NCBI RefSeq assembly: GCF_040096055.1 | Contig: NZ_JBBMFK010000029.1 | Location: 1 to 51,276, forward strand | Origin: Pseudoflavonifractor intestinihominis | GTDB taxonomy: Bacteria; Bacillota; Clostridia; Oscillospirales; Oscillospiraceae | Direction of reading: 5' to 3' | Length of the DNA stretch: 51,276 bases | In this document: in pieces, positions 8,576-19,450 of the stretch | Layout: the number at the start of each line of letters is the position of its first letter | Numbering within the stretch: position 1 is the stretch's first letter | Notes under the pieces: model-generated | The model's database searches: none | Told to the model about the DNA's origin: nothing | What the model saw: only the letters and a program-made list of their open reading frames with translations | Translations under genes and position numbers: made by a program

Positions 8576-8746
8576 TCAGCCCTGGGAGATGGCACCCACG
8601 GGGCAGGTCTCAGCGCAGGTACCGCAGTCGATGCAGGCATCAGCGTCGATGACATAGTGCTCGTCACCCTGGGAGATAGCGGACACGGGGCAGTTGCCCT
8701 CGCAGGAACCGCAGCTCACGCAGTCATTACCGATAACATAGGCCAT
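8576..8746 (-). CDS. 2[4Fe-4S] clostridial-type ferredoxin
   Basis: A 56-residue electron carrier with two CxxCxxCxxxCP motifs (CVSCGSCEGNCP and CIDCGTCAETCP), each followed by the PVxAI pattern of bacterial ferredoxins. This is the normal length for an 8Fe ferredoxin. The start ATG 8746 is preceded by GGAGGTG; an upstream in-frame ATG would add 17 non-homologous residues. Monocistronic, with its own promoter and terminator, as expected of a highly expressed redox carrier in a strict anaerobe. Confidence 0.95.
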   Translation of the reverse strand: MAYVIGNDCVSCGSCEGNCPVSAISQGDEHYVIDADACIDCGTCAETCPVGAISQG

Positions 8747-8776
8747 TGGAAACACCTCCAATTCAAGTGTGATATC

Positions 8777-8804
8777 ATTGTACCACAAGTTTTCCAAATT
8801 GCAA
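8777..8804 (-). promoter_or_regulatory. Ferredoxin promoter
   Basis: Minus-strand -35 TTGCAA (8799-8804), 16-bp spacer, -10 TACAAT (8777-8782), about 30 bp upstream of the start codon. Confidence 0.65.
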
Positions 8805-9012
8805 TGCTAAATTGTGCGGAAGTCGGGTATATTTCCCTGTAGGCGGAAAAAATATAGGGAGCCGCACAGCGGCAGGTGATGTATTATTATGAAAAAAATA
8901 CCTGATTCTATCTTTCGCATGGAGACGGCGGGCAGTCTGGCCCCCGACCTGGAGGGCGCGCCTGTCAGCGCCAGGCACCAAAACCGCACCAACGCAAAGG
9001 AGCATACACACT

Positions 9013-11592
<2,580 letters not shown>

Positions 11593-11593
11593 C

Positions 11594-12106
11594 ATGAAAC
11601 GGTTCTTTTCTCTCATCCTTCTCCCCATCCTGCTGCTCACCGGCTGCTCCGCAAAGCCGGAGTCCCAGCTCACCGCCCAGGAGCGGACCGAGCTCTACCG
11701 CTCCGCCATCCAGGACGCCCGGAGCCAGGATGAGAACGACGCCTACCCCATCATCACCTCGGACGCCGACGACATGGCCCCCCTCCTGCTGGAGCTGATG
11801 GGCCTGTCCGCCGGGGACATGAGCGCCTACGCCATCTCCGCCTCCGCCATGAACGTGCGGGCCTACGGCGTGGCCGCCGTCTACCCCGCCGAGGGCAAGG
11901 ACGAGACGGTGAAGGAGGCCCTGCGGGACTTTGTGGACCGGCAGAAGCAGAGCTTTGAGCAGTACCTGGCCGACCAGTACGACATCGCCGCCAACGCCCG
12001 GCTGGAGACCCTGGAGGACGGCACCATCCTGCTGGTCATGTGCGACGGCCAGGACCAGGTGTTCACCGCCATCCGCTCCGCCGTGGAGGCGGGCGCAAAG
12101 GGCTGA
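11594..12106 (+). CDS. DUF4358 lipoprotein
   Basis: 170-residue predicted lipoprotein: signal peptide with lipobox LLTGC (Cys near 17), then a DUF4358 domain with the typical segment SFEQYLADQYDIA. The function of DUF4358 is unknown; many Clostridia carry several copies. It starts two bases after the clpC stop, with its AGGAG (11581-11585) inside the end of clpC, so the two are surely co-transcribed. The pairing of a cytosolic protease subunit with a surface lipoprotein is not explained by known biology and may be incidental. Confidence 0.85.
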   Translation: MKRFFSLILLPILLLTGCSAKPESQLTAQERTELYRSAIQDARSQDENDAYPIITSDADDMAPLLLELMGLSAGDMSAYAISASAMNVRAYGVAAVYPAEGKDETVKEALRDFVDRQKQSFEQYLADQYDIAANARLETLEDGTILLVMCDGQDQVFTAIRSAVEAGAKG

Positions 12107-12115
12107 GTCCGGCCG

Positions 12116-12149
12116 CTCTCCCCGCGCCGGAACCCCTGCGCGGGGAGAG
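12116..12149 (+). terminator. Strong hairpin after the clpC-DUF4358 operon
   Basis: A 12-bp perfect GC-rich stem (12116-12127 with 12138-12149) directly after the stop. It lacks a T-tract, so it may act as a 3' stabiliser or a factor-dependent end. Confidence 0.5.
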
Positions 12150-12198
12150 TGTACATGGCGGAGCCGTTGGGGCAGAACGGATTTGTGGGAAAAAGAAA

Positions 12199-12226
12199 TT
12201 GACATTCTTTTCACATCTGCTACAAT
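12199..12226 (+). promoter_or_regulatory. Promoter of the marR-type gene
   Basis: Consensus -35 TTGACA (12199-12204), 16-bp spacer, -10 TACAAT (12221-12226). The leader to the start at 12307 is about 75 bases. Confidence 0.75.
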
Positions 12227-12306
12227 TGTATTGCTAACAGTTGGCATAGGAACCATCTGTCAGGCTCCCTCCCGGAGCCTTCCGTTTGTAAAGGAATGCT
12301 GTCTCT

Positions 12307-12744
12307 ATGGATGTCCCCTTCAGTATCGCGCTGCTGAAAACCTACCACGCCCAGAACAACGTCTTCCGCCCCATGATCGCCGAGCTGGGCCTGTCGGTGG
12401 GCCAGCCCAAGATCCTCGGCTTTCTCACCCGCCACGACGGCTGCATGCAGAAGGACCTGGCCGCCATGTGCGACATCGAGCCCGCCACCATCTCCCGCCT
12501 GCTGGACAAGATGGAGGCTGACGGCCTCATCACCCGGAAGGCTGTGGCGGGCAACAAGCGGGCCACCGCCATCTCCCTCACCCCCAGCGGGTACGCCCGC
12601 CACGAGGCCTCCATGGAGCTGCGCCGCCAGCTGGAGGAGATGGAGCTCTCCGGCTTCTCCGAGGAGGAAAAGGCCCTGTTCTACCAGTTCCTGGTCCGGC
12701 TCTACAAAAACCTGACCGGCGAGGCCAGCGTGGAAGAACCCTGA
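12307..12744 (+). CDS. MarR family transcriptional regulator
   Basis: 145-residue winged-helix regulator. A helical N-terminus (FSIALLKTYHAQNN) precedes the wHTH (about 35-100: LTRHDGCMQKDLAAMC, then ATISRLLDKMEADGLI, and a wing with a short basic KRA loop), and a C-terminal dimerisation helix pair closes it. MarR proteins usually control a neighbouring gene, but both neighbours here are separated by terminators or point the other way. It is a single gene with its own strong promoter, so it may act on itself or at a distance. The ligand cannot be inferred. Confidence 0.9.
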   Translation: MDVPFSIALLKTYHAQNNVFRPMIAELGLSVGQPKILGFLTRHDGCMQKDLAAMCDIEPATISRLLDKMEADGLITRKAVAGNKRATAISLTPSGYARHEASMELRRQLEEMELSGFSEEEKALFYQFLVRLYKNLTGEASVEEP

Positions 12745-12767
12745 TCCCCCCTGTCTCCGGACAACAG

Positions 12768-12806
12768 ACAGCGCCCTGTGCATGTTCTGCACAGGGCGCT
12801 GTTTTA
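12768..12806. terminator. Bidirectional terminator between marR-type gene and HAD gene
   Basis: A 15-bp perfect stem (12768-12782 with 12788-12802), five-base loop, then TTTA. It serves the two convergent transcription units. Confidence 0.8.
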
Positions 12807-12810
12807 TGCC

Positions 12811-13641
12811 CTATTCCGTCCCGATCCGGTCCATCAGGGCCTCCACCGCCTTGGCCACGCCCCCCTGGTCGTTGGAGGCGGTCACCATGTCCGCCGCCTG
12901 CCGGGCCAGGGCCGAGCCGTTGCCCATGGCCACCGAGCAGCCCGCCCAGGCGAACATATCCAGGTCGTTGTTGCTGTCCCCCAGGGCCAGCACCTCTTCG
13001 GCCCCGATGCCCAGATGGGCGCACAGCGCCTCAAGTCCAAAGCGCTTGGCGGCCCCGGCGTGGCTCACCTCTATGTGGAGATGGACGGGGTAGGTGACGA
13101 CATAGAGCCCGCCCATGGCCTCCAGCTTCACCTGCACGTCCTCCAGCGCAGCCGCGTCCGGGAGGAAATCCACGTCCACCTTCTCCACCGTCCGCTCCCC
13201 CAAAGCCCCCTCCAGACTGTCCACCCGGTCGTCATACCGGAAGCGGAGAAGATCAAAGTCGGACACCGGCGGACGGCGCTCCAGCTCCCCCCGCTCCACG
13301 TAGATCCGGTTGTCACAGTACACCTCGATCAGCGGGTCATAGGGCGCCAGCACCGCTATGACGGCCCGCCGCTGCTCCGGCGTGAGCCCCCGCTCCGCCA
13401 GCCGCCGCCCGGTGCGCAGGTCGGTCACCGCCGCGCCCTGGGAGGACACCGCGTAGCCCACGCAGCCCAGCTGCGCCGCCGCGTCCTCCATCATCACCAG
13501 GGACCGGCCGCTGGCCAGCACGATCTCCGCACCCTTCTCCGCCGCCCGGCGCAGGGCGCGGATGTTCTCCTCCGGCACCGTGGCCCCGTCCCGGGCCAGC
13601 AGCGTGCCGTCCAGATCTACCGCGATCATCCGAATGCTCAT
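12811..13641 (-). CDS. Cof-type HAD-IIB family hydrolase
   Basis: 276-residue phosphatase of the HAD superfamily (Cof/YbiV type). Motif I is DLDGT with nucleophile Asp9, motif II lies in VLASGRS, and motif IV is GDSNNDLDM. The large C2B cap lies between them. Such enzymes dephosphorylate sugar phosphates or flavin and pyridoxal phosphates; the substrate here is unknown. The ATG at 13641 overlaps the stop of the upstream gene by four bases (ATGA) and has GGGGAGG upstream, so it is translationally coupled as the last gene of a three-gene operon. A longer in-frame reading to 13980 is only read-through of the preceding gene's other frame. Confidence 0.9.
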   Translation of the reverse strand: MSIRMIAVDLDGTLLARDGATVPEENIRALRRAAEKGAEIVLASGRSLVMMEDAAAQLGCVGYAVSSQGAAVTDLRTGRRLAERGLTPEQRRAVIAVLAPYDPLIEVYCDNRIYVERGELERRPPVSDFDLLRFRYDDRVDSLEGALGERTVEKVDVDFLPDAAALEDVQVKLEAMGGLYVVTYPVHLHIEVSHAGAAKRFGLEALCAHLGIGAEEVLALGDSNNDLDMFAWAGCSVAMGNGSALARQAADMVTASNDQGGVAKAVEALMDRIGTE

Positions 13642-14081
13642 GCCTTTCCCTCCCCTTCCCCGCCGAACAGGCCGTCCAGGACGGCCTGGGTCACGGCGCG
13701 GGTATTCAGCAAGGAGACCACCTTCACCGCCACGTCGTATCTCCGCACCAGTCCGTCCGGCTGCCAGCCCACGCCGCAGGCGCCGTCCACCGTGCCCAGC
13801 CGGGTGACCGACAGGGCGGCCGAGCCCGCGCCGCACCTGATCTGGGCCGTCACATGACCGGCCACCACGCCGTCCACCGCCAGACGCTGCGCCACCGCCG
13901 CCAGCCCCACCGCCACCCGGCCGGCCACCTCTCCGGCGGTCGCCGGCTCCGGCAGACGGACCGTCCACTTCCCCCCGCACTCCAGCGCGCCGTCCAGCAG
14001 GCGGCGGGCCGGGCCGCCGGGGTCACCGCTCCCGCACACGGGGCCGCGGCTGTGGTCCTCCTCATGGACATGGCCGTTCAC
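13638..14081 (-). CDS. Hypothetical protein with His-rich N-terminus, partner of CobW-like GTPase
   Basis: 147-residue protein that I cannot assign to a named family. It starts with a metal-binding-looking HVHEEDH segment. A hydrophobic-rich middle with VGLAAVAQRLAVDGVVAGHV follows, and then a conserved-looking end (YDVAVKVVSLLNTRAVTQAVLDGLFG). It overlaps the genes on both sides by four bases (ATGA junctions), which is strong evidence that it is real and co-translated. Placement next to a COG0523 GTPase suggests a metal or cofactor-delivery partner; this is inference. Confidence 0.7.
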   Translation of the reverse strand: MNGHVHEEDHSRGPVCGSGDPGGPARRLLDGALECGGKWTVRLPEPATAGEVAGRVAVGLAAVAQRLAVDGVVAGHVTAQIRCGAGSAALSVTRLGTVDGACGVGWQPDGLVRRYDVAVKVVSLLNTRAVTQAVLDGLFGGEGEGKA

Positions 14082-14677
14082 TGCGCTTCACCTATCCCTT
14101 CCAGAATGATCTGCCAGAGGACCGTGTCCTCCGTTTTCCCGGCGCTGACCGTCCGCACCCGGGCGCCGTCCGCCCAGCGGGCGATCAGATCCAGCTGCTC
14201 CCCGGTGGGCCGCACCACGTCCGCCTTGTTGACCAGCACCAGCTCCGCGCCCCTGAGCTGGCCCTCCAGCACAGGCCCCACCACTCCGCTGAGCACGCCG
14301 AACCGGGCGGCATCCACCACGCACACAGGGTGGACCGGTATATCCGGGCGGCCGCCCCTGCGGAAGGCGGCGCACACGCCGTCCATCATCGCCAGGCCGG
14401 TCATCTCCGCCACCAGCCAGTCCGGGTTGACCTCGTCCGCGATGCGTCCCACGGCCTGAACCGGATCCCCGGAGAGCTTGCAGCAGGCACAGCCCCGGAA
14501 GAGGGGCTCCACCGCGATCCGCCCCTCTCCCCCAGGGGCGCTGTCCGCCTCCATGGGGCCTATCTCGCCCTCTATGACCGCCGAGGTCCCCTCCAACCGG
14601 GCGATGGCCCGGATCACCCGGTTGAGCACCGCGGTCTTGCCGGAACCGGGAAATCCGCCCAGCAGAAGTATTTTCAT
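14078..14677 (-). CDS. CobW/HypB/UreG-like GTP-binding protein (COG0523-related)
   Basis: 199-residue G3E-family GTPase. P-loop GGFPGSGKT at 7-15, metal-binding CxCC (Cys63, Cys65, Cys66) and NKAD guanine-specificity motif near 155. G3E proteins insert metals (Zn, Co, Ni, Fe) into client proteins or act in cobalamin-dependent systems. It is shorter than CobW/ZigA proteins because it stops after the GTPase domain and lacks the CobW C-terminal domain. First gene of the operon, start ATG 14677, with a promoter 36 bp upstream. The adjacent His-rich small protein may supply the missing metal-handling part. Confidence 0.88.
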   Translation of the reverse strand: MKILLLGGFPGSGKTAVLNRVIRAIARLEGTSAVIEGEIGPMEADSAPGGEGRIAVEPLFRGCACCKLSGDPVQAVGRIADEVNPDWLVAEMTGLAMMDGVCAAFRRGGRPDIPVHPVCVVDAARFGVLSGVVGPVLEGQLRGAELVLVNKADVVRPTGEQLDLIARWADGARVRTVSAGKTEDTVLWQIILEGIGEAQ

Positions 14678-14712
14678 TCCACGTCCCCACCTTTTGGCCG
14701 TATATCACTCTG

Positions 14713-14741
14713 ATTGTACGCTACAGCCGCTGCCGCCGCAA
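14713..14741 (-). promoter_or_regulatory. Promoter of the GTPase operon
   Basis: Minus-strand -35 TTGCGG (14736-14741), 17-bp spacer, -10 TACAAT (14713-14718). No Zur-like palindrome is evident. Confidence 0.65.
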
Positions 14742-14792
14742 GTTGTTTTTGCCCGCTGCCGCCTCTTTTCCCGCTGCCGCGGGTTTCCAGTC

Positions 14793-14821
14793 TTGTGGTT
14801 TTGTCCCGCAGGCATTATAAT
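14793..14821 (+). promoter_or_regulatory. malQ promoter
   Basis: -35 TTGTGG (14793-14798), 17-bp spacer, -10 TATAAT (14816-14821), about 70 bp upstream of malQ. Confidence 0.65.
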
Positions 14822-14889
14822 AATATGCGTATGCGATGATTACCGGGCGCCGGGGCCCTGCCGGTCCCTACTCCGCCGGAAAGGATGGA

Positions 14890-16341
14890 ATGCGAATGGA
14901 CGGACGCTCCAGCGGAATCCTCCTCCCTGTCTTCTCCCTGCCGGGCCCCTACGGCATCGGCACCATGGGGAAGGAGGCCCGCGGCTTTATCGACTTTCTG
15001 GCCTCGGCCAATCAGCACTACTGGCAGATCCTTCCCCTGGTCCCACCGGGGGGCGGCGACTCCCCCTATATGTCCCCCTCCTCCTTTGCGGGCAACCCCT
15101 TCTTCCTGGACCTGGAGGAGCTGGCCGATGAGGGGCTCCTCACCCGTGAGGAGCTGGACTCCGCCCGCCACGACAACCCCGACCGGGTGGACTACGGCTT
15201 CCTCCGCCGCACCCGCATCCCCCTGCTGCGCAAGGCCTGGGAGCGGGGCAAGGAACTCTGGGCCCCCAGGATGAAGGCCTTCCTCACCTTCGCCCACTGG
15301 GCAGAGGATTACGCCCGCTTCTCCGCCCTGCGGGAGGAGCTGGACCTGCCCCCCGCCGAGTGGCCCTCCCCCACCCCCGAGCCGGAGGAGGACGACGTCA
15401 ACTTCCACATCTTCCTCCAGACCGTCTTCTTCCGCCAGTGGCACGCCCTCAAGCGGTACGCCAACGAGAAGAACGTGTCCATCATCGGCGACCTGCCCAT
15501 CTACGTCTCCGAGGACGGCGCCGACTTCTGGGCCAGGCCCGAGCTGTTCCAGCTGGACGAAAAGGGTCATCCCGCCGCCGTGGCCGGCGTGCCCCCCGAC
15601 GCCTTCTCCGCCACCGGCCAGCACTGGGGCAACCCCCTCTACGACTGGAAGGGCCACCGGAAGGAGGTCTTCGACTGGTGGGTGGAGCGGATGGCCTGGG
15701 CCGCCGAGCTGTACGACGTGGTGCGCATCGACCACTTCCGGGCCTTTTACAACTACTGGTCCATCCCCGCAGGGGACACGGTGGCCACCTACGGCCACTG
15801 GGAGCCCGGCCCGGGCATGGAGCTGCTCCAGCGCTTCCAGGACGAGGTGCCCAGCCTGAACATCATCGCCGAGGACCTGGGCGCCCTGGAGGAGGACGTG
15901 CTGGAGTTCATCGCCAAGAGCGGACTGCCCGGCATGAAGGTGCTGGTCTACGCCTTTGACCCCAACGGCGAGAGCGCCTACCTGCCCCACAACTGCCAGC
16001 CCGACTCGGTGGTGTACACCGGTACCCACGACACCCCCACCTTTGTCCAGTGGCTCTTCCAGGAGGCCTCCCCCGGCGAGCGGGACTACGCCATCAAATA
16101 CCTCCGCCTCCGGGAGGACGAGGGCTACGGCTGGGGCGCCGTGTGCGGCGCGTGGAGCACCATGAGCCGCCTGGCCATGGCGCCCCTCCAGGACCTGCTG
16201 GGCCTGGGCGCCGACGCCCGCATGAACACCCCCGGCACCGCCGGCCCCCACAACTGGACCTGGCGGGTCCGCTCCGCCGCCCTCAACCCCGATGTGGCGG
16301 GCAAGCTGGCCGACATCACCAGAACCTACCGCAGAGGATAA
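14890..16341 (+). CDS. malQ: 4-alpha-glucanotransferase (amylomaltase, GH77)
   Basis: 483-residue cytoplasmic enzyme that moves alpha-1,4-glucan segments between maltodextrins or to glucose. The N-terminus has the GH77 signature (RSSGILLPVFSLPGPYGIGT). The catalytic nucleophile is the Asp of VVRIDHFRAF, the acid/base is the Glu of IIAEDLG, and the third Asp is in TGTHDTPT. The length is normal for the bacterial single-domain type. ATG 14890 and ATG 14896 are both possible; GGAAAGG (14878-14884) fits either. It stands alone, with no glycogen or maltose genes beside it, and ends in a strong terminator. Confidence 0.95.
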   Translation: MRMDGRSSGILLPVFSLPGPYGIGTMGKEARGFIDFLASANQHYWQILPLVPPGGGDSPYMSPSSFAGNPFFLDLEELADEGLLTREELDSARHDNPDRVDYGFLRRTRIPLLRKAWERGKELWAPRMKAFLTFAHWAEDYARFSALREELDLPPAEWPSPTPEPEEDDVNFHIFLQTVFFRQWHALKRYANEKNVSIIGDLPIYVSEDGADFWARPELFQLDEKGHPAAVAGVPPDAFSATGQHWGNPLYDWKGHRKEVFDWWVERMAWAAELYDVVRIDHFRAFYNYWSIPAGDTVATYGHWEPGPGMELLQRFQDEVPSLNIIAEDLGALEEDVLEFIAKSGLPGMKVLVYAFDPNGESAYLPHNCQPDSVVYTGTHDTPTFVQWLFQEASPGERDYAIKYLRLREDEGYGWGAVCGAWSTMSRLAMAPLQDLLGLGADARMNTPGTAGPHNWTWRVRSAALNPDVAGKLADITRTYRRG

Positions 16342-16370
16342 AACTTCTCAAACATGCAACCATGAAAAAA

Positions 16371-16403
16371 GAGGTCTCCGCACATGGCGGAGACCTCTTT
16401 TTT
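16371..16403. terminator. Bidirectional terminator between malQ and the TIGR03936 gene
   Basis: An 11-bp stem (16371-16381 with 16387-16397) with A6 and T6 on its two sides. Confidence 0.85.
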
Positions 16404-16413
16404 ATTATTATGG

Positions 16414-17085
16414 TTATTCCCAGGGCTGGAACTGGGCGTCCAGCACGTCCTTCCGGTGGAAGGCCACATAGTCCGGGGACGCCTCGGGACAGTGCTCCCG
16501 GATAGCCGACACGATCAGCTCCGGATTCAGGCCCGGGTTCTGGGCCCGGATGATCAGGTCCAGGGCGATGGTGTCCCGCCGCCCCTCCACCGTGAACTTG
16601 GCGATGAGGGGGATCAGGTCCACCTCCACCTGGCCGCTCTTGGCCTTCTTGGACTTCTTGACCACCACCAGGCTCTCCCGGCTCAGCAGGTCCCGGATGG
16701 CGGTCTCCGCCCCGAAGGGCGCGCCGTTCTCATACTCCAGGGTGACAATATAGTTGACGTAGGTCAGGGCCTTCACGGGCTGGACCGCCTCGTAGCACTT
16801 CTGCACCGTGATCCCCTCGGGCAGCACCGCGTTCATCCGCCCGGGCACCTCGCTCAGCTCCGCGCCGCCCCGCAGCTCGAACTCCAGCACCTCGCACTGG
16901 CTGGAAAAGCCCACCGACAGCGGCAGCGGAATGGACACAAAGGCGTGGGGGTTGAAGCCCTCGGTGTGGGTGATCTCGATCCCCGCCCGGAGAAACGCCC
17001 GCTGGAAGGTGCGCATCAGGTCCAGATGGGAGATGTACTTGGCCCGCCCCGCCTTGGTAAAGCGCAGCCGGTTACTATTCCGCAT
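16414..17085 (-). CDS. TIGR03936 family radical SAM-associated protein (DUF2344)
   Basis: 223-residue protein of the DUF2344 type. The diagnostic start is RLRFTKAGRAKYISHLDLMR, followed by GFNPHAFVSIPLPLSVG. In other bacteria the same region is fused to, or encoded next to, a B12-binding/radical SAM protein; its exact job is unknown. GGGAGG ends eight bases before ATG 17085, which fixes the start over a GTG nine bases upstream. It overlaps the end of the TIGR03960 gene by 11 bases. Downstream rng and rplU, often found in this cluster, are absent here; a terminator follows at once. Confidence 0.92.
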   Translation of the reverse strand: MRNSNRLRFTKAGRAKYISHLDLMRTFQRAFLRAGIEITHTEGFNPHAFVSIPLPLSVGFSSQCEVLEFELRGGAELSEVPGRMNAVLPEGITVQKCYEAVQPVKALTYVNYIVTLEYENGAPFGAETAIRDLLSRESLVVVKKSKKAKSGQVEVDLIPLIAKFTVEGRRDTIALDLIIRAQNPGLNPELIVSAIREHCPEASPDYVAFHRKDVLDAQFQPWE

Positions 17086-18913
17086 CGCACTCACCTCCCG
17101 GATAGAGCTTGTCCGCCCCGCAGCCGGTGCACTGCTTCCGGCAGTCGGGGGTGATCTTGTTCTGGTAGCACTGCTCCCGCTCCCGCCACAGGAAGGGCTT
17201 GCGCACGCCGGTAGAGATCATGTCCCAGGGCAGGATCTCGTCCTTGTCCCGCTGCCGGGCGGCATAGAAGTCCATGGACAGGCCGCAGGAGGCAAAGGCG
17301 TCCTGCCAGTGCTGGAAGTCAAAATACTCGCTCCAGGAGTCAAACTTGGCCCCGTTCCGCCAGGCCTCCTCGATCACGTCGGCCACACGGCGGTCGCCAC
17401 GGGCAAACACCGCCTCCAGCACGCTGGTGTCTGGGTCGTGCCAGTTGTAGCTGATGGAACGGCCCCGCATATTGTCCCGCAGCAGCTTCACCCGCCGCTG
17501 GTACTCCTCCATGGAGATCTGCCCCTCCCACTGGAAGGCGGTGTGGGGCTTGGGCACAAAGAAGGAGGTGGACACCGTGATCCGCACGCCACGGCGGGGC
17601 TCCGGCGTGGTCTCACGCCAGGCCTGGTACACCTTCTCCGCCAGATCGGCAATGCCCAGCACGTCCTCGTCGGTCTCAGTGGGCAGGCCCAGCATGAAGT
17701 ACAGCTTCACCGACGACCAGCCGCCGGAAAAAGCCGTACGGCAGGACTGGAGGATGTCCTCCTCGGTGACGTTCTTGTTGATGGCGTCCCGCAGGCGCTG
17801 GGTGCCCGCCTCGGGCGCAAAGGTCAGACCCGACTTCTTGCCGTGCTGAAGGCGGTGCATCAGGTTCATGGAGAAGTTGTCCGCCCGCAGGGAGGGCAGC
17901 GCCAGGCTCACCTTCTCCGGCTCGCACCACTCCAGCAGCCCGTCGCACAGCTTGAGCAGGTGGCGGTAGTCGCTGGTGGACAGGGACGACAGGGTCATCT
18001 CCTGGTAGCCCGAGTCCTTGCAGGCCTCGATGCCGTACTTCACCAGCAGCTCCGGATCACGGGACCGGACCGGCCGGTAGGCGTACCCCGCCTGACAGAA
18101 CCGGCAGCCCCGGATGCAGCCCCGGAACACCTCCAGGGTCACCTTGTCCTGGGTGATCTCGGTGGAGGGCACAATGGTCTTCACCGGGAAGTAGGACTTG
18201 TTGAAGTCCTGGACGATCCGCTTGGTCACCACCGCGGGCGCGCCCTCCCGGGGCGTGATGGCCGCCACGGTGCCGTCCTCGTGGTAGGAGATATCATAGA
18301 GAGAGGGCACGTACAGACCGGGAATCTTGGCCGCGGCCAGAAGGAACTCCTCCTTCTCCCAGCCCTCGCTCTTGGCCTTGCGGTACAGCTCCAGCAGCTC
18401 CACCGACACGTCCTCCCCTTCGCCCAGGGAGAAGATGTCCACAAAGGGGGCCAGCGGCTCCGGGTTGAAGGCGCAGGTGCCCCCCGCCACAATGATAGGA
18501 GACAGCTCCCGCCGCTCCTCCGCCCGCACGGGCAGACCCGCCAGGTCCAGCATATTGAGCACGTTGGTGTAGGCCATCTCGTAGCCCAGCGAGAAGCCGA
18601 TCATATCAAAGTCCGCGATGGAGTCGCCGCTCTCCAGGCCGTAGAGGGGCAGGCCCTCGGAGCGCATCTCCTCCTCCATGTCCCCCCAGGGGGCGAACAC
18701 CCGCTCGCACCAGCACCAGGGCAGGTTGTTCATCACGCCGTAGAGAATGCGCACGCCCAGATTGGACATGCCGATCTCATAGGTGTCCGGGAAGCAGAGG
18801 GCATACCGCACCTCCACCTTCCGCCGGTCCTTGACCACTGCGTTGTATTCTCCCCCCGTGTACCGGGCGGGCTTCTGCACCCTGGGCAGGATGCGTTCCA
18901 GACTACGATTCAT
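17075..18913 (-). CDS. TIGR03960 family B12-binding domain/radical SAM protein
   Basis: 612-residue protein. The N-terminal third has a Rossmann-like B12-binding fold (YEIGMSNLGVRILYG). The radical SAM core follows with the cluster motif CIRGCRFCQAGY (CxxxCxxC) near residue 263, then a C-terminal region with a Cys-rich end (CRKQCTGCGAD) that may hold another metal site. The reaction is not established; a modification of rRNA, tRNA or a ribosomal protein has been suspected because of its usual neighbours rng and rplU. It is first in a two-gene overlapping operon with the TIGR03936 protein. Confidence 0.92.
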   Translation of the reverse strand: MNRSLERILPRVQKPARYTGGEYNAVVKDRRKVEVRYALCFPDTYEIGMSNLGVRILYGVMNNLPWCWCERVFAPWGDMEEEMRSEGLPLYGLESGDSIADFDMIGFSLGYEMAYTNVLNMLDLAGLPVRAEERRELSPIIVAGGTCAFNPEPLAPFVDIFSLGEGEDVSVELLELYRKAKSEGWEKEEFLLAAAKIPGLYVPSLYDISYHEDGTVAAITPREGAPAVVTKRIVQDFNKSYFPVKTIVPSTEITQDKVTLEVFRGCIRGCRFCQAGYAYRPVRSRDPELLVKYGIEACKDSGYQEMTLSSLSTSDYRHLLKLCDGLLEWCEPEKVSLALPSLRADNFSMNLMHRLQHGKKSGLTFAPEAGTQRLRDAINKNVTEEDILQSCRTAFSGGWSSVKLYFMLGLPTETDEDVLGIADLAEKVYQAWRETTPEPRRGVRITVSTSFFVPKPHTAFQWEGQISMEEYQRRVKLLRDNMRGRSISYNWHDPDTSVLEAVFARGDRRVADVIEEAWRNGAKFDSWSEYFDFQHWQDAFASCGLSMDFYAARQRDKDEILPWDMISTGVRKPFLWREREQCYQNKITPDCRKQCTGCGADKLYPGGECDAE

Positions 18914-19109
18914 GCCAAACCCCCGTCAGTCCGTTCCATTTTTCGTTAACCGTTATATTCTACCCTTTATAGGTGCGCTTGGCAAGTCCATTTTCTGCTT
19001 TTTCAAACTTATTTCGCGGACCATGGTCTTTTTTGCCCTCTGCTTCCCGCCGCCCTTCCTCCGCTCCCACTCACCACTCGGACTTTTTTCAGAAATTTTT
19101 ATTTTTCGG

Positions 19110-19138
19110 TTGACAAGCTATCTTGGATATGATATTAT
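19110..19138 (+). promoter_or_regulatory. Promoter of the tRNA-Ser pair
   Basis: Consensus -35 TTGACA (19110-19115), 17-bp spacer, -10 TATTAT (19133-19138). Transcription would start about 27 bases before the first tRNA. Confidence 0.75.
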
Positions 19139-19171
19139 TCTAACCGTTGCATCTGACTTGAACCCGGGCGT

Positions 19172-19258
19172 GGAGAGATGTCCGAGTGGTTTAAGGAGCC
19201 GGTCTTGAAAACCGGTGACTCGCAAGAGCCGTGGGTTCGAATCCCACTCTCTCCGCCA
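19172..19258 (+). tRNA. tRNA-Ser (anticodon TGA)
   Basis: Full cloverleaf with CCA encoded. The acceptor stem starts GGAGAGA and pairs with TCTCTCC before GCCA. The anticodon arm CCGGT-CTTGAAA-ACCGG reads TGA, followed by a long serine-type variable arm and a GGTTCGAATCC T loop. It is first in a two-tRNA transcript. Confidence 0.95.
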
Positions 19259-19318
19259 CTTTTCTTCCCGAAAGCCGGCAGCGAGTCGTGCGATGCATAT
19301 GCGCATCCCGGCCGATAC

Positions 19319-19409
19319 GCAGAAGTACCCAAGTGGCCGAAGGGGCTCCCCTGCTAAGGGAGTAGGCGGGTAAAACCGTGCGAGGGTTCAAATCCCTCCT
19401 TCTGCGCCA
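19319..19409 (+). tRNA. tRNA-Ser (anticodon GCT)
   Basis: Acceptor GCAGAAG pairs with CTTCTGC, followed by GCCA. The anticodon arm CTCCC-CTGCTAA-GGGAG reads GCT, with a long variable arm and a GGTTCAAATCC T loop. It lies 60 bp after tRNA-Ser(TGA), with a terminator starting three bases beyond its end. Confidence 0.95.
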
Positions 19410-19411
19410 AA

Positions 19412-19450
19412 AACCCGAAGTCTTTGATTTCAAAGACTTCGGGTTTTTTC
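19412..19450 (+). terminator. Terminator of the tRNA-Ser operon
   Basis: A 15-bp perfect stem (19412-19426 with 19431-19445), a four-base loop, then T-tract. The following 19451-19654 stretch shows no gene. Confidence 0.9.

Noticed and set aside
8805..9012. CIRCE or CtsR operator upstream of clpC
   Set aside because: Neither the TTAGCACTC/GAGTGCTAA repeat nor a GGTCAAA tandem is present.
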